From the NCBI RefSeq assembly GCF_031157275.1, contig NZ_JAVIFW010000011.1, positions 124,001-188,000 on the forward strand: 64,000 bases of DNA. Direction: 5' to 3'. The DNA is from Streptomyces sp. LHD-70 (GTDB lineage Bacteria > Actinomycetota > Actinomycetes > Streptomycetales > Streptomycetaceae). Under the pieces are notes generated by a model that ran no database searches, was not told the origin of the DNA, and worked only from the letters and a program-made list of their open reading frames with translations. How positions within the stretch are numbered: position 1 is the first letter of the stretch; every line of letters starts with the position of its first letter. Both the position numbers and the translations under genes were made by a program. Of this stretch, positions 17,295 to 25,232 are shown piece by piece.

Positions 17295-17422
17295 TAGGAA
17301 GTCGCTGGGGACGCTGTCAACGGATCGTGCACGGAAAGAATCTCTACGCCGGCTCCACAGCACCCTTGTGGTGAGCGGACGTTGATGCAACGCGCGCGAT
17401 TGCGCCGCTGACCCTCACCAGT

Positions 17423-17434
17423 GACAGCGCTGTC
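17423..17434 (+). promoter_or_regulatory. second LacI-like palindrome before the regulator
   Basis: GACAGCGCTGTC is a perfect 12-bp palindrome with the central CG step of LacI-family operators. It lies 45 bp before the regulator's ATG. Its arms differ from the TTGCAA type, so it may be an autoregulatory or a different regulator's site. The 320-bp divergent region 17157-17478 holds no gene. Confidence 0.5.
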
Positions 17435-17478
17435 TTAGGGGGAAGTCAAAACCAGAACCCTTGTGCTACGTTGCCGCC

Positions 17479-18510
17479 ATGCCGCCAGCCCAGCGCCACC
17501 CCACGATGGCCGACGTGGCCGAGCGCGCCGGGGTCTCCGTCTCCACCGTCTCGCGGACTCTGCGCGGGCTCTCCACGGTCTCCCCCGACGCCAAGCGCCG
17601 GGTCGAGCACGCCGCCCGCGAGCTGTCGTTCGTGATCTCCCGGCAGGCGTCCAGCCTCGTCACCGGCAAGACCGGCTCGGTGGCCGTCCTCGCCCCCACC
17701 CTCAACTCCTGGTTCACCGGCTCGGTCCTCGCCGGGGTCGGCCCCGTGCTGCGCGCGGCCGGCCTGGACCTCCTCGTCTACAGCGCCTCCGACCTGGCCG
17801 AACGTGCCGAGTTCTTCGAGCGGTTGCCGGCCCGGCGCAACGCCGACGCGCTCCTCGTCGTGTCGTTCGACCTGACTCCTGAGGAGAGCGCGCGCCTGGA
17901 CGGCCTGGGCGTGCCCGTCGTGTACGTGAGCCAGCGGGCCTCGGGCAGGCCCAGCGTGTACGTCGACGACGTCGCGGGGGCACGCGCGGGCGTACGGCAT
18001 CTGGTCAACCTGGGCCATCGACGCATCGCCTTCCTGCGCTCGCGTCGCGGGGCCGCCGGCTTCACGTTCAGCTCGCGCCGCCGCATCGACGGCTACCGGG
18101 AGGCACTCACGGAGGCGGGCGTCGAACCGTCCGACGAGCTGGTCGTGGACGTGTCCGCCCCCGGACGCCGCGGCACCGAGGAGGCGATCGGCACCCTCCT
18201 CGGCCTCCGCGAGCCGCCCACGGCACTGTTCGCCGAGGTCGACCAGATCGCCATCGAGGCCATCGGCATCCTCAGATCGGCCCACATCGCCGTGCCGGAC
18301 CGCGTCTCGGTGCTCGGCTTCGACGACCACGACATGGCCCAGTGGATGGACCTGTCGACGGTCGCCCAGCCCGCCCTTGAACTCGGCCGCGCGGCAGGCG
18401 AGTTGGCCCGCTCCCTCATCGACGACCCCTCGGCCGACCCGGCCTCGCACCGAGAACTCCCGACGCGACTGATCCCGCGGGCGAGCACGGGGCCGGTACC
18501 GGAGGGGTAA
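17479..18510 (+). CDS. LacI-family repressor of the sugar operon
   Basis: A 343-residue regulator. The N-terminal helix-turn-helix and hinge read MADVAERAGVSVSTVSRTLRG and then RRVEHAARELSFVISRQAS. A periplasmic-binding-protein-like sensor domain follows (VYVSQRASGRPSVYVDDVAGARAGVRHLVNLGHRRIAFL, VSVLGFDDHDMAQWMDLSTV). The ATG at 17479 is chosen because MPPAQRHPTMADVAE aligns the DNA-binding domain with the family. It is divergent from the binding-protein operon. An imported alpha-glucoside is the presumed inducer. Confidence 0.9.
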   Translation: MPPAQRHPTMADVAERAGVSVSTVSRTLRGLSTVSPDAKRRVEHAARELSFVISRQASSLVTGKTGSVAVLAPTLNSWFTGSVLAGVGPVLRAAGLDLLVYSASDLAERAEFFERLPARRNADALLVVSFDLTPEESARLDGLGVPVVYVSQRASGRPSVYVDDVAGARAGVRHLVNLGHRRIAFLRSRRGAAGFTFSSRRRIDGYREALTEAGVEPSDELVVDVSAPGRRGTEEAIGTLLGLREPPTALFAEVDQIAIEAIGILRSAHIAVPDRVSVLGFDDHDMAQWMDLSTVAQPALELGRAAGELARSLIDDPSADPASHRELPTRLIPRASTGPVPEG

Positions 18511-18567
18511 CGGAGCCAGTACCGGAGGGGTAGGGGACACGGCGCCGGGAGCACCCCCGAACCCGTG

Positions 18568-18601
18568 ATTCGACGTATGCCAAAATAGCGGCATGTCGAA
18601 T
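18568..18601. promoter_or_regulatory. long palindrome covering the start codon of the second ArsR gene
   Basis: ATTCGAC-GT-ATGCC on the left mirrors GGCAT-GTCGAAT on the right across an AAAATAGC centre, giving 12 matching bases per arm with two unpaired. The gene's ATG (18593) lies inside the right arm. The central CAAAAT is spaced like a -10 box for a transcript starting at the ATG. Confidence 0.7.
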
Positions 18602-19072
18602 GCTGAGGCCGTCCTCTCCGAGATCCCCGCGGGCGCCCATACGGAGGCTCCCGCGCAGGCGTACGTGGAGGCCCCCGTACAGGCAGCCGTGGAGGCACCC
18701 GTACAGGCACCCGTGAAGGCACCCGTGAAGGCACCTGTGGAGGTCATCGCCGCCGCTCCCTGCTGTCCTCCCCTCACCGAGCGTCCGTTCTCCGCCGCGG
18801 AGGCCGAACGGGCGGCGCCCCTGTTCAAGGCCCTCGGCGATCCCGTACGACTGCGGCTCTTCTCCCTGGTGGCCTCACACCCCGGTGGCGAGGCCTGTGT
18901 CTGCGACATCTCGGACGTCGGCGTCTCGCAGCCGACCGTCTCGCACCACTTGAAGAAGCTGAAGCAGGCCGGCCTGCTGACCTCCGAGCGCCGGGGCACC
19001 TGGGTCTACTACCAGGTCGAGCCGTCCGTGCTCGCCTCGATGGGGCACCTCCTCACGCCTGCCTCTGTCTGA
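18593..19072 (+). CDS. ArsR-family metal sensor with repeat-rich N-terminal tail
   Basis: A 159-residue protein. Residues 60-159 are a standard ArsR domain with the thiol motif EACVCDIS and the recognition helix VSQPTVSHHLKKLKQAGLL, then RRGTWVYYQV, the arsenite/cadmium-type layout. Residues 18-50 form an unusual tail of Ala/Val/Pro repeats (EAPVQA, VEAPVQAPVKAPVKAP), and residues 55-56 are a Cys-Cys pair. There is no Shine-Dalgarno sequence before the ATG, so translation is probably leaderless. No arsenic genes are adjacent; the following gene encodes a YnfA protein. Confidence 0.85.
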   Translation: MSNAEAVLSEIPAGAHTEAPAQAYVEAPVQAAVEAPVQAPVKAPVKAPVEVIAAAPCCPPLTERPFSAAEAERAAPLFKALGDPVRLRLFSLVASHPGGEACVCDISDVGVSQPTVSHHLKKLKQAGLLTSERRGTWVYYQVEPSVLASMGHLLTPASV

Positions 19073-19178
19073 GTCGGCCGCTGCTCGCCGCTGCTTCCGG
19101 TTCCTGTCTCGCCTCGACCCCTTCCGATCTCGCCTCCCTCTTCCGATCTCGCCTCCCCTTCCGAAGGATCGTCCCGCC

Positions 19179-19514
19179 GTGCTCGTCGCCCGCTCCGTCG
19201 CCCTCTTCGTCGTCGCCGCCCTGTTCGAGATCGGTGGTGCCTGGCTCGTGTGGCAGGGCATCCGTGAGCACAAGGGCTGGATCTGGATCGGTGCGGGGGT
19301 GATCGCCCTCGGCCTCTACGGCGTGGTCGCCACCCTCCAGTCCGACGACAACTTCGGCCGCATCCTTGCCGCGTACGGAGGGATCTTCGTCGCCGGGTCC
19401 ATCGCCTGGGGCGTGATCGCCGACGGCTACCGGCCCGACCGCTTCGACGTCATCGGCGCTCTGATCTGCCTGGCCGGGATGGCCGTGATCATGTACGCCC
19501 CGCGGAGCCACTGA
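19179..19514 (+). CDS. YnfA/UPF0060 small membrane protein
   Basis: A 111-residue protein with four transmembrane helices. Signatures are LFEIGGAWLVWQGIREHKGWIWIGAG in the first half and YGVVATLQSDDNFGRILAAYGGIFVAGSIAWGVIADG in the second. UPF0060 proteins resemble the small-multidrug-resistance fold. GTG at 19179 is the start used by homologues. It lies 106 bp after the ArsR gene, across two CTTCCGATCTCGCC direct repeats (about 19121-19160), and may be its target. Confidence 0.88.
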   Translation: MLVARSVALFVVAALFEIGGAWLVWQGIREHKGWIWIGAGVIALGLYGVVATLQSDDNFGRILAAYGGIFVAGSIAWGVIADGYRPDRFDVIGALICLAGMAVIMYAPRSH

Positions 19515-19561
19515 GGCCGGGCCGCCGCTCCCTCCAACCTCAGCTCAACCTCGGCCGGTCC

Positions 19562-22024
19562 TCAGCTGCAGAACCACACCTCCTCCAGGTCGAATGCCGC
19601 GCTCTCCGTGCGCCGGACATGGAACACCGACATCTGCCGCCCTGCCTGCCAGGCGGGGCGTTCGCCGCCCAGGGCGAGCACCCCGAGCGCCGGCCAGTCG
19701 CGCTCACTCGGCTCGTCGTCCAGGTCGAAGTCCGCTTCCGCCGCCGACTCCCGGTCCACACCGATCGCCCGCAGCAGGGCTTCGGGGTCGCCGGTGATGG
19801 TCCAGTCGTCGTCGCAGTCCCAGCCGCCGGCGATCACCTCCTCGCCGCCGGGGAGGAGCACCACGTCCTCGAGGTAGCTGTTGCCGTAGTCCATCTCCAC
19901 GGAGCCGACGATCCGCGCCTCGGGGTGCCGGGCCCGCTGCCGGCGTATCTCCGTGTACAGGGCCTCCGTCAACAGGTCACTGCCCAGTGCCGGCTCGACG
20001 ATATGGACGACGTTGCCCCAGCAGCCGACCGCGACCCGGTCGAGGTCGGCCCGGACCTCGTACATCGGCACATCCGCGGCCGGGACACAGGGCAACTCCT
20101 CTACGACCTCCGCGACCGTGCCCAACGCCTCCACGAACTGCCGGGCCCGCACCGGGTCGTGGGGAGTCACTCCCCCATCGCTCTGGTCGTCGGCGGATTC
20201 CGTGCCGGCGCCCTGCTTCTGCTCCTGCTCCTGCTCCTGTTCCTGCTCCGGGAACGGCGGGAAGAGCAGCGTCAGCGTGGCGCCGCTGCTCCACTTGGGC
20301 CGCACCTCGTCGGTGGGCTTCGGGCCGTCGTCCTCCTCTCCCGCCGTTCCGGATCCCCGCTTCCTGTAACCGTCGAGGACATCGCTGAGGCGCTCGTCCG
20401 GATCGTTGCGGGCGATCAGGCCGCGGAGGTGGCCCACCGGTTGGCAGACATATCCCTGGTCGCCGTCCAGATCGTCGAGGTCCTCGAGATCGTCGAGATC
20501 GACATCGTTCTCGTCGTAGTCGTCCCCCTCCGCGTCCTCGATGTCGTCCTCGAAGTCGTCCTCGCCCCTGGGCCGTTCGAGCACCGTGGGCTCGTCGTAC
20601 GGGTTGTCCTCCTCCGGTTCCGGACGCAGGGACCAGCGGGCGTCGCGGTGGATGACCTGGACCTCGCCGAGGTACCAGCCCGCGCCCTGGACGAAGGGCT
20701 CGTGCTGTGCGGCCGTGATCTCCTCGTAGGTGGGGAAGCGTTCGCGGACCAGGGCGCCGAGGCGGTCCAGGCTCTCCGGTGAGAAGTCCCAGGCCTCGAC
20801 TCCCCCACCGGCGATCTCGGCCCAGGCGGGGAAGGCTTCGCGCCGCTCGGCGAGGTACGCGTGCAGGCGCGGGTTGTCGTGCCAGTCCACGTCCTTGAGG
20901 TCCGGGTCCGCCTCCAGCTCCCGCAGTTCATCGGCGAGTTGCCGACGCTGTTCGTCGGTGAGGGGCGACGGCAGGTGTTCCGGCGCCACGAGGGGCCACA
21001 GGATCTGGGGCCAGGGTTCGCCGGAGGACTTCAGCCGGCCGACGCGCCGGTGCTCCTTGCCGGGGTCGGGGAACTTGTCGACCACGTCGCGCAGGGGCTC
21101 GCCGCGCAGGGCGGCACGGATCATCTCGGCGGGATGCTCGGCCCATCCTGCGTAGCGCATCGGCTGGGCCACGAAGATGGAGTCAGTCCAGTACGAGTCC
21201 TGCGCGTACCAAGTACCGGACGGCGCTTCGGGGTTGGTCTTGCGGAACTGCCAGCTGGCCTCCTTGTTGCGGACTACGTACTCCCCCACGTACCACGCGG
21301 CGACGATCCAGAAGGAGCGCTCCGCCACCCGGTCGTACTCCTCGACCGTGCCGAGGCGGTCACGCAGCAGCTCCTCCAGGGCGTCCAGGGAGGCGGGTGA
21401 GAAGTCCCAGCGCTCGCGGCCGCCGCCTGCCTTCTCCGCCCACCAGCCGAGGTAGTCGTGGAAGCGTTCGCTCGGCCACTGCTTCCAGTAGTAGCCGAAT
21501 GCCTCCAACTCGTGGAACCGCACCCAGGGCGTGGGGACCCGGTCGGGCTTCCAGCCGGGGTTGGCCTTCTTGTGCTCCACCACGGCCTTGCGCAGGCGCA
21601 GGGCGACCGTCGCGAAAATGTTCTCCGTCTTCTCGTAGACCGCCTGCCCGACCAGGAGGATCGGCACGATCGGATCGAGGCCGAGCACGGGGTCCGGCTG
21701 GACGGCGGGCATGCCGACGGCGCCCGCTTCCTCGTCCCACACCCAGCGGCCGCCGCCCTCCTCGAGCAGGGCCTCGCCGAGGTAGCCCGCGAGGCACTCC
21801 ATGTACAACGCCTGCGCGTGCGTACCGTCGTCGGTGCCGTAGACCGAGGCCAGGTCCTCCTCGAGCAGTCTGAGCGAGTCGATCGAGTAGTCGTGCTCCC
21901 AGCCTTCGTCGGTGAACTGGTCCACGAGCAGGTCCATTCGCTCGTGCAGCGTCTCGATCCAGAGGTACAAGGTGTGGGCGGGCGAGCCCTCTTGAGCTTC
22001 CAGGCCCGCGAGATAGGCGTCCAT
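19562..22024 (-). CDS. uncharacterised 820-residue triple-repeat acidic protein
   Basis: I do not recognise this protein. It contains three related units of about 60-70 residues. The first lies near residues 45-100 (YSIDSLRLLEEDLASVYG .. GYLGEALLEEGGGRWVWD). The second is near 205-265 (WDFSPASLDALEELLRDRLG .. WYVGEYVVRNKEASW). The third is near 410-470 (WDFSPESLDRLGALVRERFP .. WYLGEVQVIHRDARW). Each has a leucine-rich helix, then a Tyr-(L/V)-Gly-Glu turn and a closing Trp. A strongly acidic linker (about 480-520) and a Glu-Gln run (about 595) lead to a C-terminal alpha/beta region. There is no signal peptide. The ATG at 22024 is preferred over 22054. Confidence 0.75.
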   Translation of the reverse strand: MDAYLAGLEAQEGSPAHTLYLWIETLHERMDLLVDQFTDEGWEHDYSIDSLRLLEEDLASVYGTDDGTHAQALYMECLAGYLGEALLEEGGGRWVWDEEAGAVGMPAVQPDPVLGLDPIVPILLVGQAVYEKTENIFATVALRLRKAVVEHKKANPGWKPDRVPTPWVRFHELEAFGYYWKQWPSERFHDYLGWWAEKAGGGRERWDFSPASLDALEELLRDRLGTVEEYDRVAERSFWIVAAWYVGEYVVRNKEASWQFRKTNPEAPSGTWYAQDSYWTDSIFVAQPMRYAGWAEHPAEMIRAALRGEPLRDVVDKFPDPGKEHRRVGRLKSSGEPWPQILWPLVAPEHLPSPLTDEQRRQLADELRELEADPDLKDVDWHDNPRLHAYLAERREAFPAWAEIAGGGVEAWDFSPESLDRLGALVRERFPTYEEITAAQHEPFVQGAGWYLGEVQVIHRDARWSLRPEPEEDNPYDEPTVLERPRGEDDFEDDIEDAEGDDYDENDVDLDDLEDLDDLDGDQGYVCQPVGHLRGLIARNDPDERLSDVLDGYRKRGSGTAGEEDDGPKPTDEVRPKWSSGATLTLLFPPFPEQEQEQEQEQKQGAGTESADDQSDGGVTPHDPVRARQFVEALGTVAEVVEELPCVPAADVPMYEVRADLDRVAVGCWGNVVHIVEPALGSDLLTEALYTEIRRQRARHPEARIVGSVEMDYGNSYLEDVVLLPGGEEVIAGGWDCDDDWTITGDPEALLRAIGVDRESAAEADFDLDDEPSERDWPALGVLALGGERPAWQAGRQMSVFHVRRTESAAFDLEEVWFCS

Positions 22025-22239
22025 GGATCCGAACGTAGGGCATCGCACTGACAATCGCCCGACGGACCGTCGATCACCCCAACTCGTCGGGGCTCACCGC
22101 GACTTACCCTTCAGGAGCTCTCCGAATCTCCCTCCGCGGCCGGGAACTTTCGCACGGATCACGTGCGTTCACACATCACCAGCAGGACAACCAGCCGCAG
22201 ATATCGAAGCCGCCGCGTGCGGACCCGTCAGGTCAGTCA

Positions 22240-22460
22240 GACCCGCGTGTCCTCGCGCCCGCTGTAGCGCAGAAGCTCAGCAGTGCGCTGGGCAGCGCCC
22301 GTGAGGTCGCGGCAGTGCTCACCACCACCGAAGTCGACGAGTCCGACCCGGCGTTCAGCCTGCCGACCAAACTGATCGGCCCGACGTACTCGGCGCACAG
22401 CGCGGCCGACGCCGCGGCCGAGTACCGGTGGACCATCGCCCGGGACGGGTCGGGCCGCCA
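22240..22460 (+). pseudogene. carbamate kinase-like remnant
   Basis: A stop-free frame reads EVDESDPAFSLPTKLIGPTYS and then EYRWTIARDGSGRQ, matching the conserved VDPADPAF..PTK.IGPVY segment of carbamate kinases. No start, nucleotide-binding N-terminus or C-terminus is present. It lies in the 508-bp gap between the triple-repeat gene and the GntR gene; nothing else in that gap looks coding. Confidence 0.5.
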
Positions 22461-22532
22461 GACCGGGCTCCAGGCGGTCGTCGCCAGTGGCCTTGCCCTT
22501 GCCGCTACTCGGCGGATGAGAGGGCGGCGTGC

Positions 22533-23183
22533 TCAGTCCTTCGCGGCCCTCAGGTGCGCCGCCGCCGCGCTGCGGCCCGTCTCCAGGTGCTTCATCACCA
22601 GCTCTTCGACGCGCGGCACGTCCCGGGACGCGATCGCCTCGTACAGCTCCTCGTGCTCCTGCGCCACGGCGAGCAGGTCGTCGTGCCTGCTGAGCAGCCA
22701 GCGCATCCGGCTGCGCAGGGTCCGCTCCAACTCGCTGAGCAGCTCGTTCGCCGCCAGCCATGTCACCGTCTCGTGGAAGTCGGCCGCGGCGCGGCGGGCG
22801 CGTACGGCGTCGCCCCGGCGCGCGGCCTCCAGCTCGGCGTCGACGTCGGCGCGGAGCCGATCGAGACCGGCGCGGGTGCTGCGCTGGGCGGCGAGCCGGA
22901 ACGTGAGCGTCTCCAGGGCGGACCGAACCTCGTCCAGGTCCGAGATGTCGGTGGGGCTGAACTCCCGCACGACCGCCCAGGTGCGCGGGCGAGGAGTGAC
23001 GAGACCCTCGTTCACGAGCACCTTGAGGGCATCGCGGACGGGCAGCCGGCTCACCCCGAGCTCGGCCGCAAGTTCACGCTCGACGAGCTTGCTGCCGGGT
23101 CGGCGTACACCGTCGAGAATGTCGTCCCGGAGCTGACGCGTGACCCGATCCGACTCGGGCTCGAAGCTTTCACTACCTGCCAT
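22533..23183 (-). CDS. GntR-family regulator, FCD subfamily
   Basis: A 216-residue regulator. The N-terminal winged helix reads VTRQLRDDILDGVRRPGSKLVERELAAELGVSRLPVRDALKVLVNEGLV. The C-terminal all-helical FCD sensor has the metal/ligand histidine pattern FHETVTWLAANELL and AQEHEELYEAI. FCD regulators bind organic acids or amino sugars. The start at 23183 follows homologues. A perfect palindrome 40 bp upstream is the likely autoregulatory site. No obvious intact target genes remain nearby. Confidence 0.88.
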   Translation of the reverse strand: MAGSESFEPESDRVTRQLRDDILDGVRRPGSKLVERELAAELGVSRLPVRDALKVLVNEGLVTPRPRTWAVVREFSPTDISDLDEVRSALETLTFRLAAQRSTRAGLDRLRADVDAELEAARRGDAVRARRAAADFHETVTWLAANELLSELERTLRSRMRWLLSRHDDLLAVAQEHEELYEAIASRDVPRVEELVMKHLETGRSAAAAHLRAAKD

Positions 23184-23222
23184 GCGGCACATTCTCTCAT
23201 CAGGTCCGGACCTCACGAGTTT

Positions 23223-23232
23223 GGTATACCAC
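23223..23232. promoter_or_regulatory. GntR/FCD operator TGGTATACCA
   Basis: TGGTATACCA is a perfect 10-bp palindrome with the central TATA, a common half-site layout for FCD GntR proteins (TGGTnnnACCA type). It lies 40 bp above the regulator's ATG. Confidence 0.6.
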
Positions 23233-23369
23233 CGGAATCCCGCCGAAATTTCGCTGCCAGTTCCGTAGGAACCTCCGTATGGCGGGCGGAGCAGGGTCAC
23301 GCGGCGGACCGGCAGCGGCGGGTCAACGTGGGTCGGGAGATCCGCAGCTCTTCGGCGTCTCGGCCTCGG

Positions 23370-23841
23370 CTACCCGTCGTGGTCGTACACGGTCACCGAT
23401 ATCCCCCGCGCAACGAGACGTTCCATGATCAGCGGTTCGATCCGGGACCACTTCCCGCCCGCGAGGCCGCAGCCGATCCTCGGCAAGTGGACCGATGCGC
23501 CGAGTTCCAGGGCCTTGTCGGCGACGAGTCCCAGCGCCGCGTCGATGGCCTCGTACCGCACGGGCACGCCCTTGCTTCCGGTGCGGATGCCGCGCTGGCC
23601 GACCATGTTCGCCACCCACACGTACGTCTCGACCTGGATGAACTGGGCAGCGCCCAGGCCGAATTCGTTGCCCGCGCGCTCGCGGTGCCAGCGTCTGTAG
23701 GCCGCCCGGCCAGCGGCGGGACACGGCCAGCACGAAGCCCTTGCCCCAGCCGCCCAGGTCGTTGCAGACATGTGCGATCAGCTTGACGCCCTTGCCGTGC
23801 GGCGCGGTGGCGTCCCCCCGTACGTATGCGATCCCCGTCAT
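23370..23841 (-). pseudogene. macro-domain protein with frameshift
   Basis: The N-terminal frame (from the ATG at 23841) reads YVRGDATAPHGKGVKLIAHVCNDLGGWGKGFVLAVSRRWP, the ADP-ribose-binding macro core. It then shifts near 23710. The second frame continues YRRWHRERAGNEFGLG, VANMVGQRGIRTGSKG and HLPRIGCGLAGGKW to the end. The two halves give one approximately 155-residue protein of the ADP-ribose-phosphatase/macro type. The shift falls in a G/C run, so an assembly error is possible. Confidence 0.75.
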
Positions 23842-23921
23842 GCGCTCCACCGTAAGGCGCACCACTGACAACGCACCGGCAGTGCCGGGGCGGCGGCGAC
23901 CGCGCTCCATCAGCGCACGGC

Positions 23922-24140
23922 GGTGCCCTCGGCGTTGGCGTACGCGCTGTTCTTCACTGCCGCTTCCGTGGTGCGGGCCGCCACCATGTCGACCCCGATG
24001 CTCCTGGAGCCGCTCGCCGCCCGCGCCCGGCGTACTCCTCTTCGACGAGCGGCTGGCCCTCGCCGCCGCCGCGGGAACAGCCCTGCTGCTCACCGGAATC
24101 CTGGTCCTCGCGCGGGCCGAGCGGGACGGCGGGAGCCCTG
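23922..24140 (+). pseudogene. EamA/DMT transporter C-terminal remnant
   Basis: PSALAYALFFTAASVVRAATMSTPMLLEPLAARA in one frame continues in another as VLLFDERLALAAAAGTALLLTGILVLARAERDG. These are the last two to three helices of an EamA drug/metabolite transporter. The N-terminal seven helices are absent and a frameshift separates the pieces (about 24030). The rest of the 23842-24329 gap shows no gene. Confidence 0.7.
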
Positions 24141-24329
24141 GCCCCGGGGCGGGGCCGCGCATCAACCGATCGGATGACCCACGGGTCGTCCCAACGCCCG
24201 GTGATCTCCAGCCGGTTCAGCGACGGCCGGTCCCGGATGCGGAACGAGCATGGACGGTACGGACCCACGCACCCCGCCCGCGTACCCTCGCGCCCCCGCC
24301 CCCGTACCCGTACCCGAAAGAGATGCGCC

Positions 24330-25121
24330 ATGGCCTCCGCACGACGTACCACCCTCCTGTTCGCCGCGCTCGCCGGCGCCGCCGTGCTCGCGACCGCGTG
24401 CAGCGCGGAGCGCGAGTCGGACGCGGCCGAGCGGCCCGCGAAGTCGTCCAGCGCCTCCAGGCCCGCCTCCCCCGAGGCCAAACCCGAGGCCTCCTCGCCC
24501 GCCGCCGAGAAGACGCCCGCGAAGGACCCCGCCGCGAGCCGCGACCTGCTGGCAGCGGCGCGTTCCGGGGACGCCGATGCCGTACGCGAGGCCATCGACC
24601 GGGGCGCCGACCTGGAGACGCGCGACGACAGCCGCCGCACTCCCCTGCTCCTCGCCGCCACCGGCGACCACGTCGAGGCCGCCGAGATCCTCGTCGAGGC
24701 CGGGGTCGACCCGGACGCGCTCGACCACCAGCACGACACCCCGTGGCTGGTCACCGGCGTGACGGGCAGCGCCGAGATGGCCCGCGTCCTGGCGAAGGCC
24801 GACCCGGACTACGGCATCCTCAACCGGTACGGCGGCACCTCGCTGATCCCGGCCGGCGAACGCGGTCATGTCGACTACATCCGCGAGGTCACCACCAACC
24901 CGGACATAGATGTGGACGTCGACCACATCAACAACCTCGGCTGGACCGCCCTGCTCGAAGCCGTGATCCTCGGCAACGGCGGCGAGGCGCACCAGGAGTC
25001 CGTGCGGCTCCTCCTGGACGCGGGCGCCGACCCCTCCATCGAGGACAAGTCCGGCAGGACGGCCCTGGAGCACGCCGAGGAGAAGGGCCAGAACGAAATC
25101 GCCCGGCTGCTGAGGGCGTGA
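24330..25121 (+). CDS. ankyrin-repeat lipoprotein
   Basis: A 263-residue exported lipoprotein. The signal MASARRTTLLFAALAGAAVL ends at the lipobox ATAC, followed by a Ser/Ala/Pro-rich spacer (residues 30-70). About four to five ankyrin repeats follow (DLLAAARSGDADAVREAIDRG, TPLLLAATGDHVEAAEILVEAG, LGWTALLEAVIL, GRTALEHAEEKGQNEIARLL). It ends convergently with katG. In proteobacteria an ankyrin protein (AnkB) accompanies catalase KatB at the envelope, so a link to peroxide defence is attractive but unproven. Confidence 0.85.
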   Translation: MASARRTTLLFAALAGAAVLATACSAERESDAAERPAKSSSASRPASPEAKPEASSPAAEKTPAKDPAASRDLLAAARSGDADAVREAIDRGADLETRDDSRRTPLLLAATGDHVEAAEILVEAGVDPDALDHQHDTPWLVTGVTGSAEMARVLAKADPDYGILNRYGGTSLIPAGERGHVDYIREVTTNPDIDVDVDHINNLGWTALLEAVILGNGGEAHQESVRLLLDAGADPSIEDKSGRTALEHAEEKGQNEIARLLRA

Positions 25122-25138
25122 GCGGCGCACATACAGAC

Positions 25139-25173
25139 GGTGGCCCGCCCGGCTCAACGCCGGGCGGGCCACC
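25139..25173. terminator. bidirectional terminator between the ankyrin gene and katG
   Basis: GGTGGCCCGCCCGGC pairs perfectly with GCCGGGCGGGCCACC across a TCAAC loop, a 15-bp stem between two convergent genes. Confidence 0.85.
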
Positions 25174-25232
25174 GCCACTTCGTCAGGTCACGACCCCGTA
25201 AGGGGCCTCAGCGACCTCGGTGCCGAGAAACC

